Assembly: GCF_002831565.1 (NCBI RefSeq)
Contig: NZ_CP025096.1
Location: 1,612,001 to 1,676,000, forward strand
DNA length: 64,000 bases
Source: Spirosoma pollinicola
GTDB lineage: Bacteria; Bacteroidota; Bacteroidia; Cytophagales; Spirosomataceae
Reading direction: 5' to 3'
In this document: positions 32,641 through 41,680 of the stretch, one piece after another
How positions within the stretch are numbered: position 1 is the first letter of the stretch
How the letters are laid out: every line of letters begins with the position of its first letter
Position numbers and translations under genes: made by a program
Notes under the pieces: model-generated
Seen by the model: the letters and a program-made list of their open reading frames with translations, nothing else
What the model was told of the DNA's origin: nothing
The model's database searches: none

Positions 32641-34923
32641 CTATCGGTTCATTGAGATCAGAAACTCCTCATTGCTCCGGGTTCCTTTCATGTGCCCAAG
32701 CAGGAAGTCCATGCTTTCCATAGGATTCATGTCGGCCATGTGTTTCCGCAGAATCCAGACACGTTGCAGGGTTTCTTTGTCTAACAACAAATCTTCCCGA
32801 CGCGTACCGGAGGCCATAACGTCAATAGCCGGATACACACGTTTGTTGGCCAGTTTGCGGTCGAGCTGAAGTTCCATGTTACCCGTACCTTTGAATTCTT
32901 CGAAGATAACCTCGTCCATTTTGGAACCGGTATCAATCAGCGCCGTAGCGATGATTGTTAACGAACCGCCGTTTTCTACATTACGGGCCGCACCGAAGAA
33001 ACGCTTCGGCCGGTGCAGGGCATTCGCATCCACACCACCCGACAGAATCTTACCTGATGAAGGAACAACCGTGTTGTAAGCCCGAGCCAAACGCGTAATT
33101 GAATCCAGCAGAATTACGACATCGTGTCCGCATTCGACCATTCGTTTCGCTTTTTCGAGCACCATACTCGACACTTTTACGTGACGATCTGCCTGTTCAT
33201 CAAACGTTGACGAAATGACCTCAGCGTTCACACTGCGGGCCATATCTGTTACCTCTTCAGGGCGTTCGTCGATCAGCAACACAATCAGATACACCTCCGG
33301 GTGGTTCTTGGTAATAGCGTTGGCAATTTCCTTAAGCAGTACCGTTTTACCCGTTTTGGGCTGGGCGACGATCATGCCACGCTGGCCTTTACCAATAGGG
33401 GCAAACAAGTCCAGTACCCGCGACGAATAGTTGTCGGGACGGTTGCTCAAATGAAGTTGTTCTTCCGGGAAAAGAGGAGTGAGGTATTCAAATGGAATCC
33501 GATCCCGTATTTCTTCCGTTGTTTTACCGTTAACCGTCGAAACCCGCAGCAAGGCGAAGTATTTCTCGCCTTCTTTGGGTGGACGAATAGCACCGCGTAC
33601 CGTATCGCCGGTTTTCAGACCAAATAATTTAATCTGCGAAGGCGACACATAAATATCGTCGGGGCTGGCTAAGTAGTTATAGTCGGCTGAGCGCAGGAAG
33701 CCATACCCACCATCCTGCATAATTTCCAGAACACCTTCATTGTCGATGATGCCATCGAACTCGCGGATGTGTTGGTTATACTGACGGCGAATACGATTCT
33801 GGTACTCCTGCGCTTCACGCGATGCCTGTGTCTGTGGTGGTTGCGCCGGTTGTTCAGGTTGGCCGGATTCCGACTGGGGTTGCTGCTGCTGGCCTTCCTG
33901 CGTTTCGGTAGATGTCTCCGATGGTTCGACTGTCGTAGCCGAATCTGCCGTTGCAGGCTGGCCCGTCGTTCGCATGTTGGCCGCGTTGTCTTCCGTTACA
34001 ACGGTTGGCGTCATGAATTCCTCGTCGGCCTGACCACCGTAGTTCAAGCCCGTTTCATCGGTAACAACCCGTTGTGTACGAGGCCGTTGGTCACGTCGTT
34101 GGTTAGAATCACGCGATCCCTCAGTACGGTCGCGATTGGCGTCAAAACGGGGACGTTGATCGCGTGGTCCCTGTGAAGTTCCGTCTGGACGTGGATTTCG
34201 TTGCTGATTTAAATCCGGACGACCGTTTCGATCATTACGCGGATTATTGGTTCGGAAGTTACGATCGTTTGGTGTTGAGTTACCATCACCATCGTTGCGG
34301 TTCCGAACAGGTTGTCCAAACGGGCTATTACGCTGATTTGGATTTGGTGTACGTTCGCGGTTTTCGCGGGGCAGACGCGGGGCCTGCGAATCCGTTTGTG
34401 GTGTTTCACTAGCAGTCTCAACGGGCGCATTTTCGTTACTTACGGGCTCGGCTATCGGTTCGGCGACAGGTGTAGTGCTTTCGGCTACTGGCGCAACCGG
34501 GCTGCTATCGGCAACAACGGCTGGTTCAGTAGCAGTAGTCGGTTGAGCGACCACCTCCCGACCACGGCGGGCACGCTGAACCGGCTTGGCCGCTTCTGGT
34601 GCTTCGGTTTCGGTATATGTAGGGGTACTAGGGGCACTCTCAACAGGCTCAACAGGCTGGCTGGCTACGCTATCGGCTGCCTGAGCTTGGGCCTCATCCG
34701 TAACTGGTGCAGGAACCGCTTTAGTGCGTTTACCACGTCGGGGGGCTTCCTCAGCAGGAGCGGCCTCTTCGGGAGCCGGACCTGGGCGTTCGGATTCCTG
34801 TTTTATGATTTCGTAAACGAGTTTTTCTTTCGTGAATTTGCTGATATTACGAATGCCAAATTGCTCGGCAATGGGGTGAAGCTCCGAGAGAAGCTTCATG
34901 TCTAATTCTTCTTTCTTTAACAT
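32641..34923 (-). CDS. rho: Transcription termination factor Rho with long disordered insert
   Basis: 760 residues, versus about 420 in E. coli. The first 45 are the Rho N-terminal helical domain ([29 protein letters not shown]). Residues about 50-370 are low-complexity: first Ala/Pro/Glu/Val-rich, then Asn/Arg/Asp/Gln-rich. Next come the RNA-binding cold-shock-like fold (about 385-460; [30 protein letters not shown]) and the hexameric ATPase with Walker A QPKTGKT (521-527), Walker [17 protein letters not shown] and the Q/R loops. It ends transcription by pulling RNA out of polymerase. Long disordered inserts occur in Rho of other Bacteroidota; in Bacteroides thetaiotaomicron this region is reported to drive condensate formation. 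A structured RNA candidate lies in its upstream gap. Confidence 0.97.
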   Translation of the reverse strand: MLKKEELDMKLLSELHPIAEQFGIRNISKFTKEKLVYEIIKQESERPGPAPEEAAPAEEAPRRGKRTKAVPAPVTDEAQAQAADSVASQPVEPVESAPSTPTYTETEAPEAAKPVQRARRGREVVAQPTTATEPAVVADSSPVAPVAESTTPVAEPIAEPVSNENAPVETASETPQTDSQAPRLPRENRERTPNPNQRNSPFGQPVRNRNDGDGNSTPNDRNFRTNNPRNDRNGRPDLNQQRNPRPDGTSQGPRDQRPRFDANRDRTEGSRDSNQRRDQRPRTQRVVTDETGLNYGGQADEEFMTPTVVTEDNAANMRTTGQPATADSATTVEPSETSTETQEGQQQQPQSESGQPEQPAQPPQTQASREAQEYQNRIRRQYNQHIREFDGIIDNEGVLEIMQDGGYGFLRSADYNYLASPDDIYVSPSQIKLFGLKTGDTVRGAIRPPKEGEKYFALLRVSTVNGKTTEEIRDRIPFEYLTPLFPEEQLHLSNRPDNYSSRVLDLFAPIGKGQRGMIVAQPKTGKTVLLKEIANAITKNHPEVYLIVLLIDERPEEVTDMARSVNAEVISSTFDEQADRHVKVSSMVLEKAKRMVECGHDVVILLDSITRLARAYNTVVPSSGKILSGGVDANALHRPKRFFGAARNVENGGSLTIIATALIDTGSKMDEVIFEEFKGTGNMELQLDRKLANKRVYPAIDVMASGTRREDLLLDKETLQRVWILRKHMADMNPMESMDFLLGHMKGTRSNEEFLISMNR

Positions 34924-35094
34924 AAAGGTCAGGTTAGCAATAAACCTTAAAAGGACCGCCTAAGCGGTAAGAATGAAAGTTGGGAGTTGTTGAATGAACG
35001 TAATGTCCGTTTTGACGGGCAAACTGGCTGACTTATAGAGGCCTATATACGTGAGGAACTGACTTGTTTGATCAAATTAACCTCAACAGATTCA

Positions 35095-35266
35095 AATAAT
35101 TACGTGATAAAAAATCAAAAATATAAATTGGGATGATTTGCTTAATCCAAACACAACCGCCTGGTGGGGCCAGACGCGGAGGTTGTTAAAACGTTTGGAA
35201 AACGGAGGTCTGCCGTAGCTATGAGTTGCTGCTTTGGTAGAGGCACTACTTGCCGACCATATTGAT
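35095..35266 (-). ncRNA. Candidate structured non-coding RNA or rho leader
   Basis: Downstream of a good promoter on the minus strand lies a sequence with a strong nested hairpin at 35147-35198: stems CCAAAC/GTTTGG, ACAACC/GGTTGT and GTCTGG/CCAGGC stack, the right side continuous and the left side broken by six- and five-base bulges, closing on a CCCCA loop. A T-rich stretch (35100-35132) follows on the minus strand and may end it. Two explanations: a free RNA of about 170 bases (6S-Flavo type is one possibility) or the start of a 340-base 5' leader of rho. The minus-strand open frame at 35092-35274 starts upstream of the expected RNA start and is therefore not believed. Confidence 0.4.
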
Positions 35267-35271
35267 GGTGA

Positions 35272-35302
35272 CAAAGGTAGTATTTTGTTCCGGTTTTATC
35301 AA
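35272..35302 (-). promoter_or_regulatory. Bacteroidota-type promoter (-33/-7) for the RNA candidate or rho
   Basis: On the minus strand TTG (35302-35300) and TACCTTTG (35279-35272) are 20 bases apart, matching the -33 TTTG and -7 TAnnTTTG boxes known from Bacteroides sigma-ABfr promoters. Expected start of transcription is near 35265. Confidence 0.6.
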
Positions 35303-35486
35303 CATAACGTTACGGAGAGATAAATGTTTCCAAGCAGTAGATTTTATTCTAAATCAATAAAAATTTATAGTGCCGTTAAAAATCGTTAAAACAACGAAGA
35401 ATGACAAATTTTGTACTCAGAAACAACGTTGACTTTATCAAACGCGGATGAGAGAAAATAGTTACCCTGCCAATCCTGCACCGGTA

Positions 35487-36254
35487 ATGAACCTGGTTAT
35501 TGATTGGGGAAATTCAAGCTTAAAAACGGGTTGGTTTTTAGGTTCGGAACTTGTTGAAGTGGGTAAGTATGAGTCGCCCCAGTCGTTACTAACTGATTTT
35601 GCCCGTCGACAACCAGCGCAGGTATTGATTTCCTCTACGAGCCGTCCGGGTAGTGATATTCGGGAAGAGTTAGCAGAGGTAAGTGCCAATTTCTTGGTGC
35701 TGGATGGTCAAACGCCTGTACCCATACGTAAGGCATACGATACGCCCGCTACACTTGGTGCCGACAGGGTGGCGGCTGCGGTAGGTGCTACAACGCTTTT
35801 TCCGGATCAGGATTGTCTGATTCTCGATCTGGGTACTTGCCTGACCGCCGACCTTGTTGATCGGGAGACCGTATTTCAGGGAGGTCTGATCTCACCGGGA
35901 GTACGGATGCGGTTTCGGGCTATGCATGAGCAAACAGCCCGGCTGCCGTTGATTGCGAATTTTGCCGATCTGGAGCAAGACTGGCCTGTACTTACGGCTA
36001 AGAATACAAAACAGGCAATGCTGAGTGGTGTGCTGAATGGATTGGCATTTGAAATGAATGGCATTATCGAAAACTATCGCCGGGAACGGCCCGGGATCGT
36101 GGTATTGCTATGCGGGGGTGATGCATCTTCCTTTGAAAGTCGTCTTAAACCCCCGATATTTGTGGTTCCTGAATTAGTGCTGATTGGACTGAATCGAATT
36201 TTAAGCTATAATGTTGAGAATTTACAAGCGAATACGCCAGACGTTAACGCATAG
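35487..36254 (+). CDS. coaX: Type III pantothenate kinase
   Basis: 255 residues from ATG 35487, which starts the family's first strand (MNLVIDWGNSSLKTG); the frame extends to 35448 but those residues are not conserved. Further motifs: TLGADRVAAAVGA (the GxDR region), LILDLGTCLTADLV (second phosphate motif) and FQGGLISPGVRMRFRAMHEQTARLP. It phosphorylates pantothenate, the first step of coenzyme A synthesis, is insensitive to CoA feedback and needs a monovalent cation. The last 44 bases overlap the next outer-membrane protein gene. Confidence 0.95.
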   Translation: MNLVIDWGNSSLKTGWFLGSELVEVGKYESPQSLLTDFARRQPAQVLISSTSRPGSDIREELAEVSANFLVLDGQTPVPIRKAYDTPATLGADRVAAAVGATTLFPDQDCLILDLGTCLTADLVDRETVFQGGLISPGVRMRFRAMHEQTARLPLIANFADLEQDWPVLTAKNTKQAMLSGVLNGLAFEMNGIIENYRRERPGIVVLLCGGDASSFESRLKPPIFVVPELVLIGLNRILSYNVENLQANTPDVNA

Positions 36255-37515
36255 TTTGCTGGCTGTTGCCGCGACATCGCCGATGGTATTGGCGCAGGGA
36301 TTGGGCAATTCACCCTATTCAGCGCAGGGCGTCGGAGAGTTATATAGCCCCGGAAATATTACCAATATGGGTATGGGCGATGTAGGTATCAGTAACAGTA
36401 ACCCTTTCTATCTGAACTTGCAAAATCCCGCTCTGCTGGCTCGCCGAACACGGTTTACTGTATTTGAGGTAGGGCTGGTTGGGCAATCGAAAACCATTAG
36501 TCAGAACATAAGTAATGATCTGAAGAGCCAGAGCAATTTTGCCGGTAACCTGGGGTATCTGGCTTTGTCTTTTCCGGCCAATTCGCGTTGGAACATTTCA
36601 TTGAGCCTGAAGCCTTACACCTACGTAAATTATAATATTCAGCGAGTTGAAGCTGTACCCGGCACGCCCTATTACGCAGAATATAACTATACGGGTAAGG
36701 GCGGATTGAATAAGGCTACGTTTGCCAATGGTTTTCGGGTAACCAAAAATATTTACCTAGGTGCAGAAGCTTCCTTTCTATTCGGAAATATCACGAACTC
36801 GTCCGATGCAAGAGCTATTGTCAGCACAAGTGATATTCGTGTAACGCACCTGAACAGAGCTAACTATAGCGATATTGTTGCGAAAGTGGGTGCTGCCTGG
36901 CGGCCGAAACTAAATGACACATGGACACTCAATTTCGGGGCGACTTATGACCCTAAAATTCGCATAAAGGCTACCCAGACGGATATTTATCAGAAAACGT
37001 CTTTATCTGGTCAAGCCATTGCAACGCCAGATACGCTACGACTTAATTCAAATGCCCAGGCAACCTTGCCTCAGCAAATGCACTTTGGTGCCAGTATCGA
37101 ACGAGGCAACACCCTTTTGTTTGGCGTTGATGTAGGTTTTCAAAAATGGAGTGAGTATCGCACCGCCGATAATAAAGCCGGTAACCTGGTCGATGCCATG
37201 ACCGCGGCCGCCGGGCTTGAATATACGCCTAAGCCAACATCGAACCGGTATCGGGATCTTATTACCTATAGGGCTGGTTTTCAGTACAATAACCTGCCGT
37301 ATGTAGCCGCTAATGGGGTACAGTTGAGGGATATTAATGGTAGCCTGGGTATATCGGTTCCGTTAGGGGCGTACTATGTTAACCACGTAACGCTCTCGAT
37401 TGCAGCCGGTCAACGGGGTGTATTGAGTGGCACACAAATTAAAGAGCAGTACGTGCGCTTTGGGCTTGGTTTCTCGTTGAATGACTTGTGGTTCCGGAAA
37501 TCGGTAATTGATTAA
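36211..37515 (+). CDS. Outer-membrane beta-barrel protein (FadL/OmpP1-like)
   Basis: 434 residues with signal peptide (HSLLAVAATSPMVLAQG). The first mature residues GLGNSPYSAQGVGELYSPGNITNMGMGDVGIS followed by NPFYLNLQNPALLARR are typical of the FadL-like proteins of Bacteroidota (N-A-L of the plug region), and about 14 amphipathic strands follow (FGASIERGNTLLFGVDVGFQKW, RYRDLITYRAGFQYNN). Probable transport of a hydrophobic compound or structural role in the outer membrane. Translation starts within the end of coaX, a 44-base overlap, and a terminator follows. Confidence 0.8.
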   Translation: MLRIYKRIRQTLTHSLLAVAATSPMVLAQGLGNSPYSAQGVGELYSPGNITNMGMGDVGISNSNPFYLNLQNPALLARRTRFTVFEVGLVGQSKTISQNISNDLKSQSNFAGNLGYLALSFPANSRWNISLSLKPYTYVNYNIQRVEAVPGTPYYAEYNYTGKGGLNKATFANGFRVTKNIYLGAEASFLFGNITNSSDARAIVSTSDIRVTHLNRANYSDIVAKVGAAWRPKLNDTWTLNFGATYDPKIRIKATQTDIYQKTSLSGQAIATPDTLRLNSNAQATLPQQMHFGASIERGNTLLFGVDVGFQKWSEYRTADNKAGNLVDAMTAAAGLEYTPKPTSNRYRDLITYRAGFQYNNLPYVAANGVQLRDINGSLGISVPLGAYYVNHVTLSIAAGQRGVLSGTQIKEQYVRFGLGFSLNDLWFRKSVID

Positions 37516-37572
37516 TAACTCGAATGATCGTTGCGAGCTAGCGCTTTTCTCGCCAATGTTCACCAATAACGG

Positions 37573-37615
37573 GCAGATGTACGCAGCAATTTATTTGTGC
37601 GTACATCTGCTTTTT
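37573..37615 (+). terminator. Hairpin terminator after the FadL-like gene
   Basis: Arms GCAGATGTACGCA (37573-37585) and TGCGTACATCTGC (37598-37610) are exact complements, closed by a 12-base loop and followed by TTTTT. It ends the coaX transcript 57 bases past the stop. Confidence 0.85.
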
Positions 37616-37671
37616 CTGTGAGCATCGATGAGAAATTTTGTTTAGTAACCAGCTTATCATTACCTACTTAA

Positions 37672-38265
37672 ATGAAAAAAGAAGACTTTATTAAATGCCG
37701 TAAAAGAACAACCTGGTTAAGAACTGGCTTCTATTCTTCATTCATCATTCTAAATTTATCATTTCTTCTACTGGCCTGTGAAGAGAAAAAACAGGTTAAG
37801 AATGTAAATCCCTACTCGGGGCCCATTGAGGAAATCAATGATGTAAAGTTGTTTTATAGCGAAGCGGCTAAACTGAAAGTCAAGCTAATTACGGCTAAAC
37901 AGTTTCGATATCTGAACGATAATCGACGCTATCCTAAACCCGTCAATATTTCTTTTTACAGCCCAACAGGGGAGGAGATAACCACCATTCGGTCTGACTC
38001 TGGCCGCTATGATAAAGCCAAAGATCTTTATACGGTGATGGGCAATGTTGTTGTGATCAATAAGCAAAAGCAGGAGAAGCTGCTCACGCCCGAGTTAAAC
38101 TGGAAGCCGACTACAAAAAAGGTATTCACTGACAAACGTGTAACCGTTCTTAGCCAGCTAACGGGCGAGAAACTCTATGGTATTGGCCTGGATGCGAATC
38201 AGGATTTTTCGCAATATTCTATTCGTAAGCCTACCGGCGTCTTTAATGTTGAGGGCGGGATTTAG
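37672..38265 (+). CDS. lptC: LPS export periplasmic protein LptC
   Basis: 197 residues. N-terminal hydrophobic segment (SSFIILNLSFLLLAC) ends in a lipobox Cys near residue 36, as in Bacteroidota LptC. The LptC/OstA-like beta-jellyroll is clear: NDVKLFYSEAAKLKVKLITAKQFRYLN, PVNISFYSPTGEEITTIRSDSGRYDKAKDLYTVMGNVVV and LLTPELNWKPTTKKVFTDKRV. It should receive LPS or lipooligosaccharide from the LptBFG extractor and pass it to LptA. The OstA-like gene at 46183 is its likely partner. A perfect palindromic repeat follows the stop directly. Confidence 0.88.
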   Translation: MKKEDFIKCRKRTTWLRTGFYSSFIILNLSFLLLACEEKKQVKNVNPYSGPIEEINDVKLFYSEAAKLKVKLITAKQFRYLNDNRRYPKPVNISFYSPTGEEITTIRSDSGRYDKAKDLYTVMGNVVVINKQKQEKLLTPELNWKPTTKKVFTDKRVTVLSQLTGEKLYGIGLDANQDFSQYSIRKPTGVFNVEGGI

Positions 38266-38338
38266 GTAAAATGAATAATGGATAATGTACAATGAATAGG
38301 GGCATTATTCATTGTACATTATCCATTATTCATTTTAC
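38266..38338. repeat. Perfect palindromic copy of the AATGGATAATG repeat family
   Basis: Arms 38266-38298 and 38306-38338, 33 bases each, are exact reverse complements around a 7-base loop. They contain AATGAATAATGGATAATG. Lies between convergent lptC and the cytochrome c gene and probably serves as their terminator. Confidence 0.85.
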
Positions 38339-38366
38339 CCTGTCTATTTACTCGCCAAGGTATAGT

Positions 38367-38789
38367 TTACCTTTTGCATTCGTTTAAAACGGGCGTAACC
38401 TCTTTAACACCAGTTAATTTAGTTTCGTTGCCCCACTGGTTATACATATAGGTAATTACTTCGGCTATTTCCAGATCGCTTAACTGCGGCTGGCCGGGCA
38501 TAGGTCGGTTGTAAGGCTTGCCATTCACAACGATTGGCCCGCTCTGGCCGTATCGGATTAAGCAGATTACGCTCTTCTTATTGGCTAAATAATCAGATCC
38601 TGCAATTGGGGGATAAAGGGCTGCCAGGCCTTCACCCTTATTCTGGTGGCAGTTAGCACAGTTGTTCTTAAAAACCAGAATGCCTTCTGTAATGTACTTC
38701 TGCCGCTTTATCTCTTCATCGGTCTGGCAGGATACAAAGCTAATCAAGGCAAATAGGAAACAGGAAATTCCCGTCAGGCGTATCATCAT
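38367..38789 (-). CDS. Class I c-type cytochrome lipoprotein
   Basis: 140 residues with a lipoprotein signal (LTGISCFLFALISFVSC, Cys21). One haem site CANCH (44-48) and a distal Met in NRPMPGQPQLSD, which serves as the axial ligand; LSDLEIAEVITYMYNQW is the usual C-terminal helix. A small electron carrier of the periplasmic side of the inner membrane or of the outer membrane. Its ATG overlaps the stop of the SCO gene by four bases, so it is made with a copper-insertion protein, suggesting a link to a copper-containing oxidase or reductase. Confidence 0.93.
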   Translation of the reverse strand: MMIRLTGISCFLFALISFVSCQTDEEIKRQKYITEGILVFKNNCANCHQNKGEGLAALYPPIAGSDYLANKKSVICLIRYGQSGPIVVNGKPYNRPMPGQPQLSDLEIAEVITYMYNQWGNETKLTGVKEVTPVLNECKR

Positions 38790-39481
38790 AATTTGTACTC
38801 GGCCAGAAGCCGGTCAATATCATTCATTAATTTGTCGACACCCGCTTCAGTGGTGCCATCGTAAATGCCGCGAATATGCTTTGCCTTGTCGACCAGAATA
38901 AACGCACCGCTATGCACAACGCCCCCCGGCGCTGTTGAATCAGCCTGAGCCGTGACCATGTAGCTATTCTGGCCAATGTCATAAATTTTATCGCGGTCGC
39001 CCGTTACGAACAGCCACTGACGGCCCGTAACGCCAAGATTTTGCGCAAATTCTTTTAACACGGCTACCGAATCGTGAGCAGGGTCGATGGTATGCGAAAG
39101 CATCATTACGTCCGGGTTGCCCTTGAAACGCTCATAAACCCGTTTCAACTGCACCTTCATTTTGGGGCAAATAGTCGGGCAACTGGTGAAGAAAAAATCG
39201 GCTACGTAGATTTTGTTGTCGAGCGTTTTTGCTGTGACCGTGTCACCATATTGACTAACAAACTTAAAATCAGGTATGGATTGGTAGACAGAATCAGTGA
39301 CCGTTTTACCATCAACCGTTTTTGTAACGGCTTCCCGTTGGCCTAGTATGGGAAGCTTACCACTGGAAGCGTTGCAACCTGATAAAATGGCAACCGTGGT
39401 AATTAAGAATAAGAAGGCATTATTTTTTGCCCAAAAACTGGCGAGCCTGTTCAATGCTGGAATTAACTTTTGTTTTGACAT
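38786..39481 (-). CDS. SCO1/SenC-family copper chaperone lipoprotein
   Basis: 231 residues from ATG 39481 (MSKQKLIPALN; an ATG at 39505 would add eight). Lipobox ILSGC precedes the mature part. Thioredoxin-like SCO fold with the copper motif FTSCPTICPKM and the later His in MMLSHTIDPAHDSV. It delivers copper to the CuA site of cytochrome oxidase or protects from thiol stress. Oddity: the first 62 bases overlap the end of the upstream lipoprotein gene in another frame. It is coupled downstream to the cytochrome c gene. Confidence 0.92.
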   Translation of the reverse strand: MSKQKLIPALNRLASFWAKNNAFLFLITTVAILSGCNASSGKLPILGQREAVTKTVDGKTVTDSVYQSIPDFKFVSQYGDTVTAKTLDNKIYVADFFFTSCPTICPKMKVQLKRVYERFKGNPDVMMLSHTIDPAHDSVAVLKEFAQNLGVTGRQWLFVTGDRDKIYDIGQNSYMVTAQADSTAPGGVVHSGAFILVDKAKHIRGIYDGTTEAGVDKLMNDIDRLLAEYKL

Positions 39482-39875
39482 CGGTAATTTGGTCTTTTTG
39501 CCCATTTAAATAACGAAGGGCTTCGTCTGACGAGAGTTTAGCGAGCGTGTCGCCATTGTAGCGGCTCATCCAGTCCATCATGAGGCTATCGGCAACGTCC
39601 AGATTACGGTGTAGCCGATTGGCTTGTTCCTTTTCTTCATCGGTGCGTAGAGTGACTGCGGCAGAACCACTCGCTTTCAAACTGTCGAGCGAGGTGATGC
39701 GTTGCTTCAGCCCCTTCCGTAGTTTCATAATGTCATCAATCTTTGGCATTACCTCATCATGAATGGCAAAGACCTCATTTTCTGTTTCTTTCACCGTTTC
39801 CTCGCCTGAGTTACAAGCCCAGAAAGTTCCGGAAATGAGGAATAGTCCGGCAATCGAAAATATACATTTACGCAT
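39420..39875 (-). CDS. Hypothetical lipoprotein with helical domain
   Basis: 151 residues with a lipoprotein signal (IAGLFLISGTFWAC, Cys21). The mature part is charged and mostly helical (NEVFAIHDEVMPKIDDIMKLRKGLKQRITSLDSL, then SMMDWM-like LMMDWMSRYNGD and QITDVKTKVNSSIEQARQFL), a pattern seen in small periplasmic proteins of Bacteroidota beside SCO genes. I know no function. It is first in a three-gene unit with SCO and cytochrome c, its end overlapping the SCO start. Confidence 0.75.
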   Translation of the reverse strand: MRKCIFSIAGLFLISGTFWACNSGEETVKETENEVFAIHDEVMPKIDDIMKLRKGLKQRITSLDSLKASGSAAVTLRTDEEKEQANRLHRNLDVADSLMMDWMSRYNGDTLAKLSSDEALRYLNGQKDQITDVKTKVNSSIEQARQFLGKK

Positions 39876-39911
39876 AGAAAAATAAGTAGTTTAGGTGAGC
39901 TAAGAAATGGA

Positions 39912-39941
39912 ATGTATGGTGGTTGTGTAACCACCATACAT
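39912..39941. terminator. Hairpin at the recN stop
   Basis: Arms ATGTATGGTGGTT (39912-39924) and AACCACCATACAT (39929-39941) are exact complements with a four-base loop. It begins at the last base of the recN stop codon and is a candidate terminator without a long U-run. Confidence 0.7.
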
Positions 39942-41614
39942 CATTTGACGGTCGAAGCTGCCCGTTGTCTCAGGATTTCGCGGGCATTCTTTAATGCACT
40001 TGGTGATGGATTTTTACCTCCAATCATTTGCGCAATTTCGTTGACTCGTTCGTCAAGGGTTAATTTTTTCATACGGCTAACCGTTTTAGCCGCTGAATGA
40101 TCTTTGTAGACAAAGTAATGTGCTGTTCCCTGACCGGCTATCTGATGAAGGTGCGTGATGGCAATAATCTGGTGACTATGCGCCATGTCGCGCATCATGT
40201 TGCCCATTTTAATAGCAATCTCGCCCGATACGCCCGCGTCAATTTCGTCGAAGACAATGGTCGGTAATGATCGTTTGCTGGCAAGTATATATTTTATAGC
40301 CATCATCAGGCGCGAAAACTCACCACCCGATGCTACATTCTTGAGTTGTTGCGGCTTTACACCTTTGTTGGCACTAAACAAAAACGAAATCGTATCAACG
40401 CCCGATGCGGTTGGCTTACCTGTCTCGGCATTAATCTTCAGCGATGCGTTTGGCATACCAAGATCATTGAGCAAGTGGCCAATTTCGGCTTCGATGGGTT
40501 GCAACACCTGTTTGCGCGAAGATGACAAGGCATCGGCACTGGTTTGAAGTTGCGCACGGGCTGCATCGGCCTGTGCTCTGGCATCGGTCAGGGCGTCGTC
40601 CAGGTTTAGCACTTTGCTCACCTTCTGACCAAGTTCGTCCCGGAGCTCAATAAGCGCGGCCACGTTTTTTGCCTGGTGTTTGGTTTGCAGTTGATAGATC
40701 AGGTTAAGTCGCTCCCGAATGGTTTCAGCGCGTGTATCGTCAATCTCGACACGATCCTGCTCAAGGCTGATTTCGTCGGCTAAATCACGCAATTCGATCA
40801 GGCTGCTTTGAGCCCGTTGTTGTAGTTGCTCGTACTGGTCCGACAGTTTGCTTATGTACGCCAAATTGCTGACCGTACCTTTCAAAAAGTCAATAACAGA
40901 CTGTTCGGTATTGTCTAAATACTCGTAGGCAACTTGTAAGCGCTCCTTAATATCTTCGGCATTTTCGAGAATTGTCAACTCTTGCTCAAGTGATTCCTGC
41001 TCGTCGGGTACCAATTGGGCTTTGACTAATTCCTCATAGAGGAAATTGTTGTAGTCGAACTCTTTACGCATGGCCGAAGCTTCGGTCTGTAACTGATCCA
41101 GATGAGCCTTTTTTGCCCGATAGGTTTGATAGTCAGATCGATAATGGCGAAGGAACCCTTCGTTTTGAGCGTATGTGTCGACAATTTCCAACTGGTATTC
41201 ATTTGATCCAAGCAAAACCGAATCGTGTTGCGAGTGGATATCCATCATCTCGCTGGTAATGCGTCGAAGCGTTTCCAGATTGACGGGTGTGTCGTTGACA
41301 AACGCGCGGGATTTACCGCTCACGCTAATTTCACGACGAACAATGCAGATATCAGAATAATCCAGTTCTTCTTCTTCAAAAATTTGTTCGATACGGTAAC
41401 CAGATACCCCAAATGTACCTTCTATAATACATTTCTGTTCGGGGTTGTACAAAACGCGCGTGTCGGCCCGATTGCCCAGAAGCAACCCGATGGCCCCTAA
41501 TATAATTGACTTCCCTGCGCCAGTTTCGCCCGTTACAATGTTGAGTTCACGGTCGGGCGATAGCTCGAGTTCGTCAATTAGCGCATAGTTTTTTATGAGT
41601 AAATGCGAAAGCAA
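39941..41614 (-). CDS. recN: DNA repair ATPase RecN (SMC-like)
   Basis: 557 residues, full length for the family. N-terminal half-site with Walker A GETGAGKS (30-37), long coiled coils in the middle (about 150-370), and the C-terminal half with the ABC signature ASGGEFSRLMMAIKYIL and Walker B PTIVFDEIDAGVSG. It binds and joins DNA ends at double-strand breaks in recombination repair. Translation starts at TTG (41614): the following MLSHLLIKNYALIDEL matches the conserved start and no ATG or GTG is suitable. Stands 67 bases downstream of porD, on the same strand, the usual Bacteroidota order. Confidence 0.96.
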   Translation of the reverse strand: MLSHLLIKNYALIDELELSPDRELNIVTGETGAGKSIILGAIGLLLGNRADTRVLYNPEQKCIIEGTFGVSGYRIEQIFEEEELDYSDICIVRREISVSGKSRAFVNDTPVNLETLRRITSEMMDIHSQHDSVLLGSNEYQLEIVDTYAQNEGFLRHYRSDYQTYRAKKAHLDQLQTEASAMRKEFDYNNFLYEELVKAQLVPDEQESLEQELTILENAEDIKERLQVAYEYLDNTEQSVIDFLKGTVSNLAYISKLSDQYEQLQQRAQSSLIELRDLADEISLEQDRVEIDDTRAETIRERLNLIYQLQTKHQAKNVAALIELRDELGQKVSKVLNLDDALTDARAQADAARAQLQTSADALSSSRKQVLQPIEAEIGHLLNDLGMPNASLKINAETGKPTASGVDTISFLFSANKGVKPQQLKNVASGGEFSRLMMAIKYILASKRSLPTIVFDEIDAGVSGEIAIKMGNMMRDMAHSHQIIAITHLHQIAGQGTAHYFVYKDHSAAKTVSRMKKLTLDERVNEIAQMIGGKNPSPSALKNAREILRQRAASTVK

Positions 41615-41680
41615 AATCAGTGATAGTTAGCAGTACACAGGTAACAGCGAATAAAGACAAAATTACTCACAGATACCGGC

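Noticed and set aside
33769-34905. Long plus-strand frames opposite rho
   Set aside because: They are antisense to the low-complexity Pro/Ala/Asn/Arg region of Rho, whose codon bias opens other frames.
35092-35274. Minus-strand 60-residue frame in the gap before coaX
   Set aside because: Its start lies in the -7 box, upstream of the predicted transcript start, and its body is the structured RNA candidate.
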